From positions 106,281-170,280 of the forward strand of contig PLDC01000017.1 of assembly GCA_003134995.1 (NCBI GenBank): a stretch of DNA of 64,000 nucleotides. Reading direction: 5' to 3'. The translations under genes were made by a program, and so were the position numbers. Shown here piece after piece: positions 1-9,073 of the stretch. This DNA is from Acidobacteriaceae bacterium (GTDB lineage Bacteria > Acidobacteriota > Terriglobia > Terriglobales > Acidobacteriaceae). Numbering within the stretch: the first letter of the stretch is position 1; every line of letters begins with the position of its first letter. The notes under the pieces were generated by a model, which saw only the letters and a program-made list of their open reading frames with translations, was not told the DNA's origin and ran no database searches.

Positions 1-95
1 TAGATTGCGTTTAGGCTATCACTCGCGCCCGTCAAACCGGAAGGGCACAGATCAGTTCAGCAAGCCGGTCGCTATCGCGCGGCCAACCGTTGTAT

Positions 96-257
96 TCAGG
101 CAATGCACGTTTTGAGTGGGCAGGTTTTGATGGTCTTGCCTCCGCAGAGATCGCACGTGGTTGAGGCATGGGGACTGTCTTTGGCTCCGCCCACTTGAGC
201 GAGACTTGTAGTAGCCAACATTGTGAGAAATGTAATAAGGACAACTCGTTTTCGCAT
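96..257 (-). CDS. Possible small secreted Cys-containing protein
   Basis: Encodes 53 residues starting MRKRVVLITFLTML, a plausible signal peptide ending near TTSLAQ, followed by a short polar tail with four cysteines, including a CDLC pair. The frame also opens at an upstream ATG (278), but the inner ATG puts the positively charged residues at the N-terminus as expected for secretion. There is no strong ribosome binding site and no family I recognise. It is the first leftward gene of the window and could equally be a chance frame. Confidence 0.35.
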   Translation of the reverse strand: MRKRVVLITFLTMLATTSLAQVGGAKDSPHASTTCDLCGGKTIKTCPLKTCIA

Positions 258-424
258 CGAGTCTCTGAGTAGAAGCATTCTACGAGGTATGGGAAGGTTG
301 GCGGAAATCGGCGTCGAAAAAGCCCCCGTCTAAGCTGAGCTTGGACGGGGCGCGCTCGAGAGTGAGCAAAGTTTAGGCTAAAGTGGGCCAGCCCCGGACG
401 GACCGCCCAGGGCGAACTCACCTA

Positions 425-844
425 TTAATGACCCACGACCATCGCTGTTTCGACTGGAGAGGTTTTGCTCCGCGCCAGCTCCATTTCATGTTTGCCTTGG
501 AGCAACTGCCAGCCGGTGTTCTGTCCCGGGGTCCAGATCGTCTCCAGGAAGTAATCGCTGCCGTAGCGGTGAAAGATGAAGTGCGCTTCCTTCATCGTCA
601 CTTTGCCCTGCGTGGGCAGAGCCAGAACTGTTGCCGTGGTGCGACCGTCGTTGTCTTGTATGCGTAGCGCGCCGTTCGCTGCGCGCTGAATCGTGTAATC
701 CCCGGCGTGCAGGCGATTGTTTTCCACGACGAAGTCAAAGGGCACCTTTACTTTAATCGGTCCGGATTCCTGCGCTGACAACGAAACTACGGCACCCATC
801 GCCAGGATTGCCACCACCACCGCTGCTGCTAAATTCTTTTTCAT
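425..844 (-). CDS. Small secreted protein, acidobacterial type
   Basis: Encodes 139 residues. I chose the ATG at 844 because AGGAGGAGTT lies directly upstream and the product then starts MKKNLAAAVVVAILAMGAVV, a clear signal peptide cleaved near SLSAQ. A longer frame opens at 901 without such a site. The mature part is a compact beta-rich domain (KVKVPFDFVVENNRLHAGDY, then TIWTPGQNTG) of a kind common as a single-copy secreted protein in Acidobacteriota. Function is unknown. It is transcribed divergently from the winged-helix/propeller gene at 1150. Confidence 0.8.
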   Translation of the reverse strand: MKKNLAAAVVVAILAMGAVVSLSAQESGPIKVKVPFDFVVENNRLHAGDYTIQRAANGALRIQDNDGRTTATVLALPTQGKVTMKEAHFIFHRYGSDYFLETIWTPGQNTGWQLLQGKHEMELARSKTSPVETAMVVGH

Positions 845-1149
845 AACTCCTCCTTGAATTTTGTTTTCTCGCAGCGACTTGGGCTGCGCTCTGATTCGCA
901 TTCCATGACAGGTCAGAGGAAATGGAAATAGTCCTGGGGTGAAACGTGGCCAGTTTGCGGGTGATCGTGCAATCTACTGAAAAGGCGATACTTAAATTGT
1001 CAGGTGACTTATGCCGGAAAGCTTTCGTAGTTCGCCCTCGGAGGCCCTCTGCGTCCAAATCAGAGGGGTGAATCAATTGTGGAACTTCATTAGGCTGCGG
1101 CGCGTAGGACTTTGTGGCAGACTTTATAAAGCCGAGAGGATGGTAAACT
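845..1149. other. Intergenic region between divergent genes
   Basis: This 305-bp spacer separates the leftward secreted-protein gene from the rightward winged-helix gene and must hold both promoters. I see no clear -35/-10 pair, no convincing hairpin and no frame with a ribosome binding site. Confidence 0.5.
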
Positions 1150-3405
1150 TTGCCTTCGGAGCAGTCACAGTCACAATCTCAATCGCAGGACTCACGCGTG
1201 CCCACGGACAGCGCTGGATCGAACGGCCATGCTTTGCGCTTCTCAAGCTTCGAGCTTGACTTGCGCGCTCGCGAATTGCGGAAGCACGGCGTCCGGATCA
1301 AGCTGCAGGATCAGCCATTCCAGATTCTGGCTCTCCTGCTGGAGAAGCCCGGCGAGATTGTTACCCGCGAAGAGCTGCGCGACCGCCTTTGGCCGGCCGA
1401 CACTTTTGTTGACTACGATCACAGCCTGAACAGCGCAGTGAAGAAATTGCGTCAGGCGCTGAGCGACGACCCCGACGTGCCTCGCTTCATCGAGACGCTG
1501 CCGCGGCGCGGTTATCGATTTATCGCACCGGTCGGTGACGGCTCTTCTCGCGCTTCTGCGGAGCTTGAAATCCCAAGCTCAACGAGTAGCCCAGAACAAA
1601 GTCCAGTTGAGCTTTCGCCCGTGGCCGTTTCTCCGGCAGCGCCCAGGTCTCACCATTGGAAACTTTGGGCTGCGGGCATTGCCGGGTTTGCGCTTGCGCT
1701 CGCATTCGCTGCCTGGTTTCGGCTTCCGCGCGCCGGAAATTTCCGCGATCTTGCTTCGGTGCGGCTGGTGCCGCTCACGGCATTCTCGAACAGGTTTACC
1801 AAAGCCTCGTTCTCTCCTGACGGCAACCAGATCGTCTACCAGTGGGATGGCGGCGTACAGTCTGAGGGGATTGACATTTACGTCAAACAGATCGGCAGCG
1901 AAAAACCGCTGCAGATTACACATGACTTCGGTTACAACTTTCTGCCTGTCTTTTCACCGGATGGCCGCTACATCGCTTTCTTCCACTGGAAACGCGACGA
2001 CCGGCCCGGCTTGTTCATTGTTCCTGCCTTGGGTGGTCCACCGCGCAGGTTGATGGATTTTTCCCCGAGCCTTGATTGCAGATCCGGGCTGAGCTGGTCT
2101 CCCGATGGCAAGTTTCTGATTTTTCCCGACGGCTCTACGGATCAGCCTTGCAGTGTGAGGCGGCTCACGGTCGAAGACCTCAGCGCGGTCCAAATTTCTT
2201 TTCCTCCCGTTCCATCCACCGGCGATTGGGACGCGCAATATTCGCCGGACGGCGCGAGCATCGCGTTCATCCGCAACACCAAAGACGTCGAAGATATCTA
2301 CATCATGCCGGCCGCGGGAGGCACACCGCGCCGCGTGACTTTTGATGACCGTCTGATGTCTGGGCTCGCCTGGACTGCCGATAGCGGAGCACTTGTCTTC
2401 TCATCCAATCGCGGCGGTTCCACCTGGGGATTGTGGCGCATTGCTGCGGCAGGCGGGACACCTGAGCGCTTGTCGGTGGGATCCGAACACGCTTATTTTC
2501 CTACCATCAGCCTGAAGGGAAACCGCCTCGCCTATGCCAGCGGGCTGTGGAACGAGAACATATGGCGAGCTTCGATCGGCCCGGACCATCGCCTCGGCAA
2601 ACCTGAGCGCTTCATCACTTCGAGCATGCAGGAAGAGGGACCGCAATACTCGCCCGATGGCAAGCGCATCGTGTTTCAGTCGACGCGCTCTGGCAACTTC
2701 GAAATCTGGCGGGCTGACGCCGACGGAAGCAACCTGGTCCAGTTAACTTTCTTCGGTGGACCGCTCACGGGCACGCCGCGCTGGTCTCCGGATGGGCGGC
2801 AGATTTCCTGCGACACTCGCCCTGGCGAGCATCCCAACATCGACATCTTGAGTGCGGACGGGAGTCCTCCGCGCCGGCTTGAAGACGACATCGCTGACGA
2901 TGGCGTTGCCAGTTGGTCGGACGACGGGCGCTGGCTGTATTTCGCTTCCAACCGCAGCGGGAAATGGCAGGTCTGGAAAAGAACGGTCGAGGGCGGGGAT
3001 CCAGTGCAGATCACCAAGGATGGTGGGTTCGCGGCGTTCGAATCGCCGGACGGGAAGTCCATCTACTACGCCAAGTTTAACGAGGACGGCATTTTTCAGG
3101 TCGCGGTTGACGGCGGCGCGGAAAACAAAATCGTCAGCGAACCGCCGGGAGGAGGTTGGGGTTATTTTGGCGTGGGTCGCGATGGATTGTACTTCTTGGG
3201 AAACACCGGAACGCCGGGGAAACGCCGCGCTGGCTTCAAGTTCTTCGACTTTGTCACCCGAAAAATCACGGTGATGGGAGACATGGAGAAATCTCCCTAT
3301 GAAGGCGCGCCCGGCCTATCGGTTTCTCCGGATGGAAAATATCTTCTGTATGTGCAACTCGACGAGTCCCGCAATAACCTGATGATGGCGGAAAACTTTC
3401 GCTGA
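1150..3405 (+). CDS. Winged-helix DNA-binding protein fused to TolB-like propeller
   Basis: The 751-residue protein starts with a ToxR/CadC/OmpR-type winged helix at about residues 28-125 (FELDLRARELRKHG, then REELRDRLWP and the wing LPRRGYRFIAPV). One membrane helix follows at about 172-192 (LWAAGIAGFALALAF). The periplasmic part is a WD40-like beta-propeller with repeated 'FSPDGxxI' blades typical of TolB/DPP-IV propellers. This is the layout of a one-component membrane-bound regulator: the propeller senses in the periplasm and the cytoplasmic head binds DNA. It has no receiver domain. Gln/Ser-rich residues 4-13 precede the head. The architecture is frequent in Acidobacteriota. Signal and targets are unknown. 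Confidence 0.88.
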   Translation: MPSEQSQSQSQSQDSRVPTDSAGSNGHALRFSSFELDLRARELRKHGVRIKLQDQPFQILALLLEKPGEIVTREELRDRLWPADTFVDYDHSLNSAVKKLRQALSDDPDVPRFIETLPRRGYRFIAPVGDGSSRASAELEIPSSTSSPEQSPVELSPVAVSPAAPRSHHWKLWAAGIAGFALALAFAAWFRLPRAGNFRDLASVRLVPLTAFSNRFTKASFSPDGNQIVYQWDGGVQSEGIDIYVKQIGSEKPLQITHDFGYNFLPVFSPDGRYIAFFHWKRDDRPGLFIVPALGGPPRRLMDFSPSLDCRSGLSWSPDGKFLIFPDGSTDQPCSVRRLTVEDLSAVQISFPPVPSTGDWDAQYSPDGASIAFIRNTKDVEDIYIMPAAGGTPRRVTFDDRLMSGLAWTADSGALVFSSNRGGSTWGLWRIAAAGGTPERLSVGSEHAYFPTISLKGNRLAYASGLWNENIWRASIGPDHRLGKPERFITSSMQEEGPQYSPDGKRIVFQSTRSGNFEIWRADADGSNLVQLTFFGGPLTGTPRWSPDGRQISCDTRPGEHPNIDILSADGSPPRRLEDDIADDGVASWSDDGRWLYFASNRSGKWQVWKRTVEGGDPVQITKDGGFAAFESPDGKSIYYAKFNEDGIFQVAVDGGAENKIVSEPPGGGWGYFGVGRDGLYFLGNTGTPGKRRAGFKFFDFVTRKITVMGDMEKSPYEGAPGLSVSPDGKYLLYVQLDESRNNLMMAENFR

Positions 3406-3430
3406 AATCGAGTGCCTTTGAGAGATTGCT

Positions 3431-3709
3431 TTAGTCCACAGGCGGGAGCAATGTTTTTTGCGAACTGGGTGGATGAGATGGGGTTGTCGACCCAGTCTGC
3501 GCAGTGATGGTGACTTCTACTGGCGAACCCAACTTGAGGCTAACTTTGTCGCCGCTTGCATTGGTCAGCGCGTTCTCAATGCGCACCTCTCGATACAGGT
3601 TGTGAGGCGTATCTACACTGATCTGTACCTTGCCTGCTTCGTTTGGGAACAGCGAAGGAATAATTTTGTCCACCGTCCCCGGCAAGGTGATGCTGGGATT
3701 TTTAGGCAT
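3431..3709 (-). CDS. Conserved small protein of unknown function
   Basis: Encodes 92 residues starting MPKNPSITLPGTVDKIIPS. The sequence is beta-rich and contains 'LYREVRIENALTN' followed by 'KLGSPVEVTITA', with a Pro/Ser-rich C-terminal tail. No signal peptide or membrane helix is visible, so it is probably cytoplasmic. An AGAGGT lies upstream of the ATG. Small proteins of this look recur in acidobacterial genomes without a known role. It is convergent with the propeller gene and upstream of nothing on its own strand that suggests an operon. Confidence 0.65.
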   Translation of the reverse strand: MPKNPSITLPGTVDKIIPSLFPNEAGKVQISVDTPHNLYREVRIENALTNASGDKVSLKLGSPVEVTITAQTGSTTPSHPPSSQKTLLPPVD

Positions 3710-3784
3710 TTTTGAATGACCTCTGTTCTGACCTTAGCCTAATCTCCGTGTAGAAACTGAGCGATAGTGACCGTTCAAATGGGG

Positions 3785-4546
3785 CTAGGGCCGTGCGTAG
3801 GCCGGGCTGTTGGGTTCGGGGCGGTCGTAGTCGCGGTTGTATTTGTTCTTGTGGGATGCGTCGATGTTCGATTCGGTTAGCGTGATGGTTCCCAGGAATG
3901 TGTCGCCTTGAGTTACAGTGATTTCGCGTTCCGCGGCGTGCAGCGCTTCTGGCGAGACAGAGGGATGAAAGATGTGCATCTGGTAGCGGCCCGGGATTAC
4001 GTTGGCGACGGTAATTTCGCCGCGCCAGTTCGATTGGGAATAGTACGGCGTGTTTAGCGCGATCACTACCGCGCTCATCTGAGCGTGGATATTGCAGAAG
4101 ATGAAAGAAATTCCGGGCTTGTCGAACTTTACGAATTGAGTGGTGCCGCTCTCGTAGAGTCCGAGATCGAAGCGTTTGCCGTCGAACAACGAAAAGACAT
4201 TGTGAAAGAACGGATCGCGGTTGGGGAATTCGACCTGTCCTCCAGCCGGAATTACCAACAGCGAAGGCTGAAAACTTTTACCTTTCTGCACGAGTTGGGG
4301 AATTGGGGTTGACTGCTGCGGAGGAGCGGGCGCAGGCGTTGCGCCGAGAGGAGTTAGCCAGACCACAACTTTCGATGCGTCGCTTACGTGGTGTCCGTTT
4401 CGGGTGAGCTGGACTTTACCTTTGAGCTCCACATTTTGCGCCGAAGCAAAGGCCGTGACAAAGATCGAGGCGAAGACACACGCGCGCAACAGCGCGAACG
4501 TTGCGGTCCGTCGACGTTCGAAGAGGCGATGAGCGAAGCGAGGCAT
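3785..4546 (-). CDS. Secreted cupredoxin (plastocyanin-like) protein
   Basis: The 253-residue protein has an Arg-rich N-terminus and a signal peptide ending near FASAQ. Residues 95-165 form a type-1 copper fold: H115 in 'DPFFHNVFSL', then C151, H154 and M157 in 'IFCNIHAQMSAVV', the complete His-Cys-His-Met ligand set. A C-terminal beta domain ('GEITVANVIPGRYQMHIFHP') looks like a carboxypeptidase-regulatory-type beta sandwich. It likely carries one electron in the periplasm or sits on the outer membrane. The start lies 2 bases after the stop of the upstream porin-like gene (TGA-AC-ATG), so the two are almost certainly co-transcribed and translationally coupled. Confidence 0.85.
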   Translation of the reverse strand: MPRFAHRLFERRRTATFALLRACVFASIFVTAFASAQNVELKGKVQLTRNGHHVSDASKVVVWLTPLGATPAPAPPQQSTPIPQLVQKGKSFQPSLLVIPAGGQVEFPNRDPFFHNVFSLFDGKRFDLGLYESGTTQFVKFDKPGISFIFCNIHAQMSAVVIALNTPYYSQSNWRGEITVANVIPGRYQMHIFHPSVSPEALHAAEREITVTQGDTFLGTITLTESNIDASHKNKYNRDYDRPEPNSPAYARP

Positions 4547-4548
4547 GT

Positions 4549-6159
4549 TCAGAACAGTACTCCCATTGCAAGATTGATTTGATTGGTCACGCTGGCGCTG
4601 TCATAGATTGGAAACGTGTGCAGACGCCTGAATTCGGCGGAGAGCAGCAAGTCCGACCTTGGCCGGTAAACCAGATTGCCGAGCGCACCGCGATTGCGTC
4701 CGAGGATGGGGCCGAAGTTGTTGGCGTCGGTGGCGTAGCCGCGAACGTCGCCGGCAAACGCGTCATCTTCGGAGTAGACACCGTTCAGTTCGAGCTTGCG
4801 CGTGAGTTGGAACTTCAGCTGAGTCCAGCCTCCGGCGGAATCAAGTCCGCGAAGCCCAGTTGTGGAATAGGACGGATTGCCGCCGAATACAATCGTTTGG
4901 CCGACAGCGCCGCCTAGGCCCCCGATTGCGCGGCCGCGATAGAACTCACCGGAAAGAGTTAAGCGAATAAGAATCGGAATCTGCCAGTCTGTCAGTGCGG
5001 CCCAGGCGTCGACGTTGCGGTTCCACTCGGTCCAATTCTGGCGGCCGTAATAGCCAGCGGCAGCAATCGTCAAGAAATGATCGAACACTGGCCGTGACCA
5101 CGCGGTGCGCATAGCGTAAGCCGGTTGACCCGAGAGTTCGCCGGCCTGCGCCGAGCGATAAAACGGATTGCTGGGAGTTTCCCAATCGAGGTTATCGAGG
5201 ATTCCTGCCTGTACCGTGAGAGTTTGCTGGTCGGCGAGATCGAAGCGGCGCTCGACGCGAACCTGAGGAGTCCAGCCCCATAGATTCCCGGAATAAGCGA
5301 AGGCGGGGATCGCGAGCGATGCGAACGATGTCGGCGAAAGCGGCGAGAAGAAGAGCGCATCCTGTCCGGCAACTACGGACGTGTTTTTCCAATCGAGGCG
5401 CAGGCTTGCAGTCTGCAGGCGCGCAATGCCAAAGTTGACGCCGTTATTGGTGGCGGGAAATCCTCCGGCGAAGTCGAGCTGAATGTTGGCTGAACTTTTC
5501 GCGCCGGCTAATGTGGGACCGAAAATTTCCAGGCCGATCTCGCTTTGCCGCAGCGTCGCTCCAAAGCTGGTCTGGGCGAGACCCGGCGCGGCTGGCGGCT
5601 GTGCGTAGTCGGGCAGGTCCAAGTTGTCGGACGCTCCCACATTGTGAAAAGCATTCATCAAAACTATTCCGGAAAGCCTCGCGCGGTATTTCGCGGCGGT
5701 TTCTACCTTGGTCTGGTATTGCTCGTCGATCTTCGAGCCCAGCAACTGAGTGGATTCTTCGAGGCTCTGAACGCGGTTCGCGAGATCGGTAGACGTCGAC
5801 GAAAGTGCGCCGGTTGAATTCGCGAAGGGCTGAGTGGATCCTACGGTCGCCGAAGAAGTCGAAGAAGATGCGCCAGCATTCGCTGCCACCGCGAGCGGAG
5901 CGAGAGCTTTGCGGGTTTGCTGCAGTTCCTCGCGGAGTTCCTGCATCTCGGCGCGCGACTGCGCATTTTCGCTTCGCATCTGCTCGATCACAGCGCGCAG
6001 TTCGCGCAGTTGCGACGCCATATCGCGCAGCGACGCGTCGCCCGGCTGAGACGCGGCCATGGGCACGCTTTCCTGCGCTCCGCAAAGACTCAAACTGCAC
6101 ATGCAAAGGACGAACACGGCTGCCATCAGGGCACCCGTACGAAGTTCAGGGTTCTTCAC
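4549..6159 (-). CDS. Outer-membrane porin-like protein with coiled coil
   Basis: Encodes 536 residues from a GTG preceded by AGGAGGATGTC. A signal peptide (MAAVFVLCMCSLSLCGA) is followed by a coiled coil at about 45-90 (LRELRAVIEQMRSENAQ...LREELQQTRKAL) and a Ser/Thr/Ala linker. From about 155 onward the sequence alternates as a beta-barrel and ends 'NLAMGVLF', with the terminal aromatic residue expected for Bam recognition. The layout matches trimeric-type porins in which an N-terminal coiled coil sits in the periplasm. Substrate is unknown. It is the first of a two-gene unit with the cupredoxin and lies just downstream of the histidine kinase, which may control it. Confidence 0.8.
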   Translation of the reverse strand: MKNPELRTGALMAAVFVLCMCSLSLCGAQESVPMAASQPGDASLRDMASQLRELRAVIEQMRSENAQSRAEMQELREELQQTRKALAPLAVAANAGASSSTSSATVGSTQPFANSTGALSSTSTDLANRVQSLEESTQLLGSKIDEQYQTKVETAAKYRARLSGIVLMNAFHNVGASDNLDLPDYAQPPAAPGLAQTSFGATLRQSEIGLEIFGPTLAGAKSSANIQLDFAGGFPATNNGVNFGIARLQTASLRLDWKNTSVVAGQDALFFSPLSPTSFASLAIPAFAYSGNLWGWTPQVRVERRFDLADQQTLTVQAGILDNLDWETPSNPFYRSAQAGELSGQPAYAMRTAWSRPVFDHFLTIAAAGYYGRQNWTEWNRNVDAWAALTDWQIPILIRLTLSGEFYRGRAIGGLGGAVGQTIVFGGNPSYSTTGLRGLDSAGGWTQLKFQLTRKLELNGVYSEDDAFAGDVRGYATDANNFGPILGRNRGALGNLVYRPRSDLLLSAEFRRLHTFPIYDSASVTNQINLAMGVLF

Positions 6160-6216
6160 GACATCCTCCTGCGCGACATGCGGATCCGGATGAAAATCGA
6201 GAAAATGGGAACGGGG

Positions 6217-8109
6217 CTACGTGTCCGAATGTCGAATTGAGTTTTGCGTCGCTCGATCGTTCTCTACCGGCAAAAAAGTGTTGGTGGCCGGCTCGTCTTC
6301 TCCGGCTTCTGCCGCGGTTTGTGGAGCCCGTCCGGGAAGCGTGATGCAAAACATCGTGCGAGCGTCCTCGGTGCGTTCCTGAAAAACTTCTCCTCCATGA
6401 TCCTGCACAATCTTCTGCACTACCGTCAGTCCAAGTCCGGTACCGTTCTCTTTGCCGAAGCTCACAAAAGGATGAAACAGCTTGTCGCGAATTGGCTCGG
6501 CGATGCCGGGACCGTTGTCGGAGACGGTAATCATCATCGAAGGACCGGTGCGGTCGATGGTGACCAGGACTCGGCCGTCTCTGCCCGGCGCGGCTTCGCA
6601 GGCATTGAGGAGCAAATTGTAAAGGGCGCGCTCCAGTTTGCGCGAGTCAAACCAGGCGAGACTCTGGCCGTGGCTGCGAACTTCGATCAGAGTGCCTTGA
6701 TGGCGCGGATGAAGGCGAACCGCCTGCATGGCTCGCTGAACCGTCTCGTTGAGACTGGCGTAGGTTGGGCTTAGAGATTCCCTGGTGCGGGCGAACTCGA
6801 GCAGGGAATCGATGAGGTCCGTCATCTGGTTCACGCCGGTGCGGACCTCCTGATAAAGTTCTTCGCGCTGCGCTGAAGTCAGACGGCCGTCGCAAAGAAA
6901 CTCAGAGTTCGCGACCACGGCGGCGAGCGCGTGACGCAAATCGTGAGAGATGGAACTGGCCATGCGGCCGATCGTGGCCAACTGCTCGGATTCGAGCAGC
7001 GCCTGTTGGGTTTTGAGCAAACTGGCGCGCATGCGATCGAAAGCGGAGGTGAGTTCTGCGACCTCGTCGCTGCCGCGCGGATCGAGGGGGTGATAAAAAT
7101 CTCCATGCTCCAGGGCGCGGACGCCTTCCACCAGCGTCGCCAGCGGGCGCGTGAAGGTATAGGAGATGAGGAACACGAGCGCGCTGCCTACTAGAACGGC
7201 CGTGAAACCTAACAACAGTAAGAGACGGTTGAGGTTGTCGAGAAACTTTGCGGCTTGATCGTAGGATCCGAGCACGGTCAAGCGGACTGGGATTTCCTGC
7301 TGGCCTGAGAGGTCGAGCGAAGTCGCTACAAAATTCTCCTTGCCGACTTCAATGTTACGAGGCGCGGTCTGCGATGATCCAGTGGCTAACGTGCGCAGGC
7401 CCGCGCTTTGAGCCTGGCCGGGAGGCAAAGTGGTCGCGACAATTTCATCTCCATAGGAGAACGCAACCTGGCTGGCTGAGACCTTGCCGACTTCGCGGGC
7501 GAGACGATCATCGATTTCATAGCCAATGATAAGAAAGCCTAGCAACGGTCCTTCCGTCTTGGAGCCGAAGTAAACCGGTTGGACAAAAGTTTGGTAGAGA
7601 TGGTGGCTGCCAAACCACCAGTGGCTTGAATCCTCTTCATTCAACGATCGCTCGAAGTATTTCTGCGCGGCCTCGCGAGTTAGTCCCTCTGATTTTGTAT
7701 GCAGGGCTACCACCTTGCCGCTGCGGTCGGCGAGCACAAGAAGATCGCTGCCGGTTAATTGCCACACATCTTTCGAGGCATCCTGAATCGTAGCCGGATC
7801 GTGAGCCGTCATGATGGCTCGCGTGATGGGCAGGTAGGCTACCAACTCCGCGGAGTGGGTCAACATGACTTCGCGATCGTGCTGAAAGTTTTGGAATGTG
7901 GTGACGGAATTCCGCAGGTTCTGCACAATGCCTTCGCGGACGTGGCCTTCCATACTGTGGCGTACCACCAACAGGCTCAACGCGGTGAGACCGGCGGTGA
8001 TGAGCACCATGGAGAGCAAGAAGCGCGTGCGCAGGCGCGTTCGAGGCACCATCGTACCCGCGGGGGGTTCTGGGAGAGTTTGCGAGACGGGTTCTGATGG
8101 AGGGGCCAA
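6217..8109 (-). CDS. Sensor histidine kinase (HAMP, HisKA, HATPase)
   Basis: The 630-residue kinase has a membrane helix near residues 29-48, a periplasmic sensor of about 250 residues (dCache-like by size and by the 'DLLVLADRSGKVVALH' and 'GFLIIGYEID' strands), and a second helix near 294-318. HAMP follows at about 319-375. The H-box holds H389 in 'SISHDLRHAL', the N-box N502 in 'NLLLNACEA', G1 'DNGPGI' at 531 and G2 'GTGLGL' at 556, so it should be catalytically competent. The TTG at 8109 comes 6 bases after the regulator's stop, so the pair forms an operon. A later start at M20 (MVPRTRLR) is possible. The downstream porin and cupredoxin genes are likely targets. Confidence 0.9.
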   Translation of the reverse strand: MAPPSEPVSQTLPEPPAGTMVPRTRLRTRFLLSMVLITAGLTALSLLVVRHSMEGHVREGIVQNLRNSVTTFQNFQHDREVMLTHSAELVAYLPITRAIMTAHDPATIQDASKDVWQLTGSDLLVLADRSGKVVALHTKSEGLTREAAQKYFERSLNEEDSSHWWFGSHHLYQTFVQPVYFGSKTEGPLLGFLIIGYEIDDRLAREVGKVSASQVAFSYGDEIVATTLPPGQAQSAGLRTLATGSSQTAPRNIEVGKENFVATSLDLSGQQEIPVRLTVLGSYDQAAKFLDNLNRLLLLLGFTAVLVGSALVFLISYTFTRPLATLVEGVRALEHGDFYHPLDPRGSDEVAELTSAFDRMRASLLKTQQALLESEQLATIGRMASSISHDLRHALAAVVANSEFLCDGRLTSAQREELYQEVRTGVNQMTDLIDSLLEFARTRESLSPTYASLNETVQRAMQAVRLHPRHQGTLIEVRSHGQSLAWFDSRKLERALYNLLLNACEAAPGRDGRVLVTIDRTGPSMMITVSDNGPGIAEPIRDKLFHPFVSFGKENGTGLGLTVVQKIVQDHGGEVFQERTEDARTMFCITLPGRAPQTAAEAGEDEPATNTFLPVENDRATQNSIRHSDT

Positions 8110-8115
8110 GGGATT

Positions 8116-8859
8116 TTAGCGAACGAATTTGTAACCCATTCCGTGTACCGTGCGGAAGTGTACCGGACTGGCGGGGTCGCGTTCCAGTTTCTGGCGAAGC
8201 TTGAGGATGTGATTGTCGACGGTGCGTGTCGAGGGATAATTCTGGTATCCCCAGACTTCGTTCAGCAATTCGTCGCGGCCAATCACGCGGTCGGCGTTTT
8301 GCACGAGAAATTGTAGCGTCTTGAATTCCTGCGCGGTCAAAACTACAACGTTGCCTTCGCGGATCACCTCCATCTTCTTGAAGTCAATCGAGATGCCGTC
8401 GAAACTCACCAGATTGACAGACGCTGTCCTCGAGGTATGGCGCAGCGCTGCGCGCACGCGGGCAAGCAGCTCGCGGGGACTGAAAGGCTTGGTCACGTAG
8501 TCGTCCGCGCCCAACTCGAGCAATAGAACTTTGTCGGAAACATCGCTGGTTGCGCTGAGAACCACGATGGGCAACGTGGGCGCTTGCGCTTTGATTTCTT
8601 TGCACACATCGCCGCCGGAAAGCTTGGGCAGGCGCAGGTCGAGAATAATAACGGCGGGCGGCGCAGCCTGAAAGCTCTCGAGCGCCGACTTTCCGTTCGA
8701 TTGAACTTCAACCGTGTATCCCTCGCCCTCGAACAGGCGCCTGAGCGCTTTTTGGACGGCGGGATCGTCCTCGACTACGAGAATTCTTCCCATCGGTCGC
8801 GTGGAGTTCATCGAATCTACCGATCTTGCAGTGCTGACTGGTGTGGCGATTTGACCCAT
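8116..8859 (-). CDS. OmpR/PhoB-family response regulator
   Basis: I chose the ATG at 8859 because GAGGATAGCTTT lies upstream. A longer frame reaches 8931 and a shorter start at 8811 is possible. The protein (about 247 residues) has a receiver domain with acidic pocket 'VVEDD' and phospho-acceptor in 'IILDLRLPKLSG', then 'LELGADDYVTKPF'. A C-terminal winged helix follows: 'LTAQEFKTLQFLVQN', recognition helix 'STRTVDNHILKLRQKL' and wing 'VHGMGYKFV'. It is the DNA-binding partner of the kinase encoded immediately downstream. The N-terminal extension of about 20 residues before the receiver is poorly conserved-looking and of no clear role. Confidence 0.93.
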   Translation of the reverse strand: MGQIATPVSTARSVDSMNSTRPMGRILVVEDDPAVQKALRRLFEGEGYTVEVQSNGKSALESFQAAPPAVIILDLRLPKLSGGDVCKEIKAQAPTLPIVVLSATSDVSDKVLLLELGADDYVTKPFSPRELLARVRAALRHTSRTASVNLVSFDGISIDFKKMEVIREGNVVVLTAQEFKTLQFLVQNADRVIGRDELLNEVWGYQNYPSTRTVDNHILKLRQKLERDPASPVHFRTVHGMGYKFVR

Positions 8860-9073
8860 AAAGCTATCCTCGATTCGGGCCCGTCTTCGAACTGGGAAGG
8901 CTTTGCTGGATGCTCCAGCTTGGCCTGCCACAAAGGGAAGCTTACATGGTTTCCGTCCATTTTCAGGCTAGGGGCAAAGGTTTGACAAATTTTTTACAAT
9001 TACACGGCGGTGTAAAAAGGGGTTGCGGCAAGAGGCTTGCTGGGAGTGCGGACTGCCGTAGAATACGAACAGA

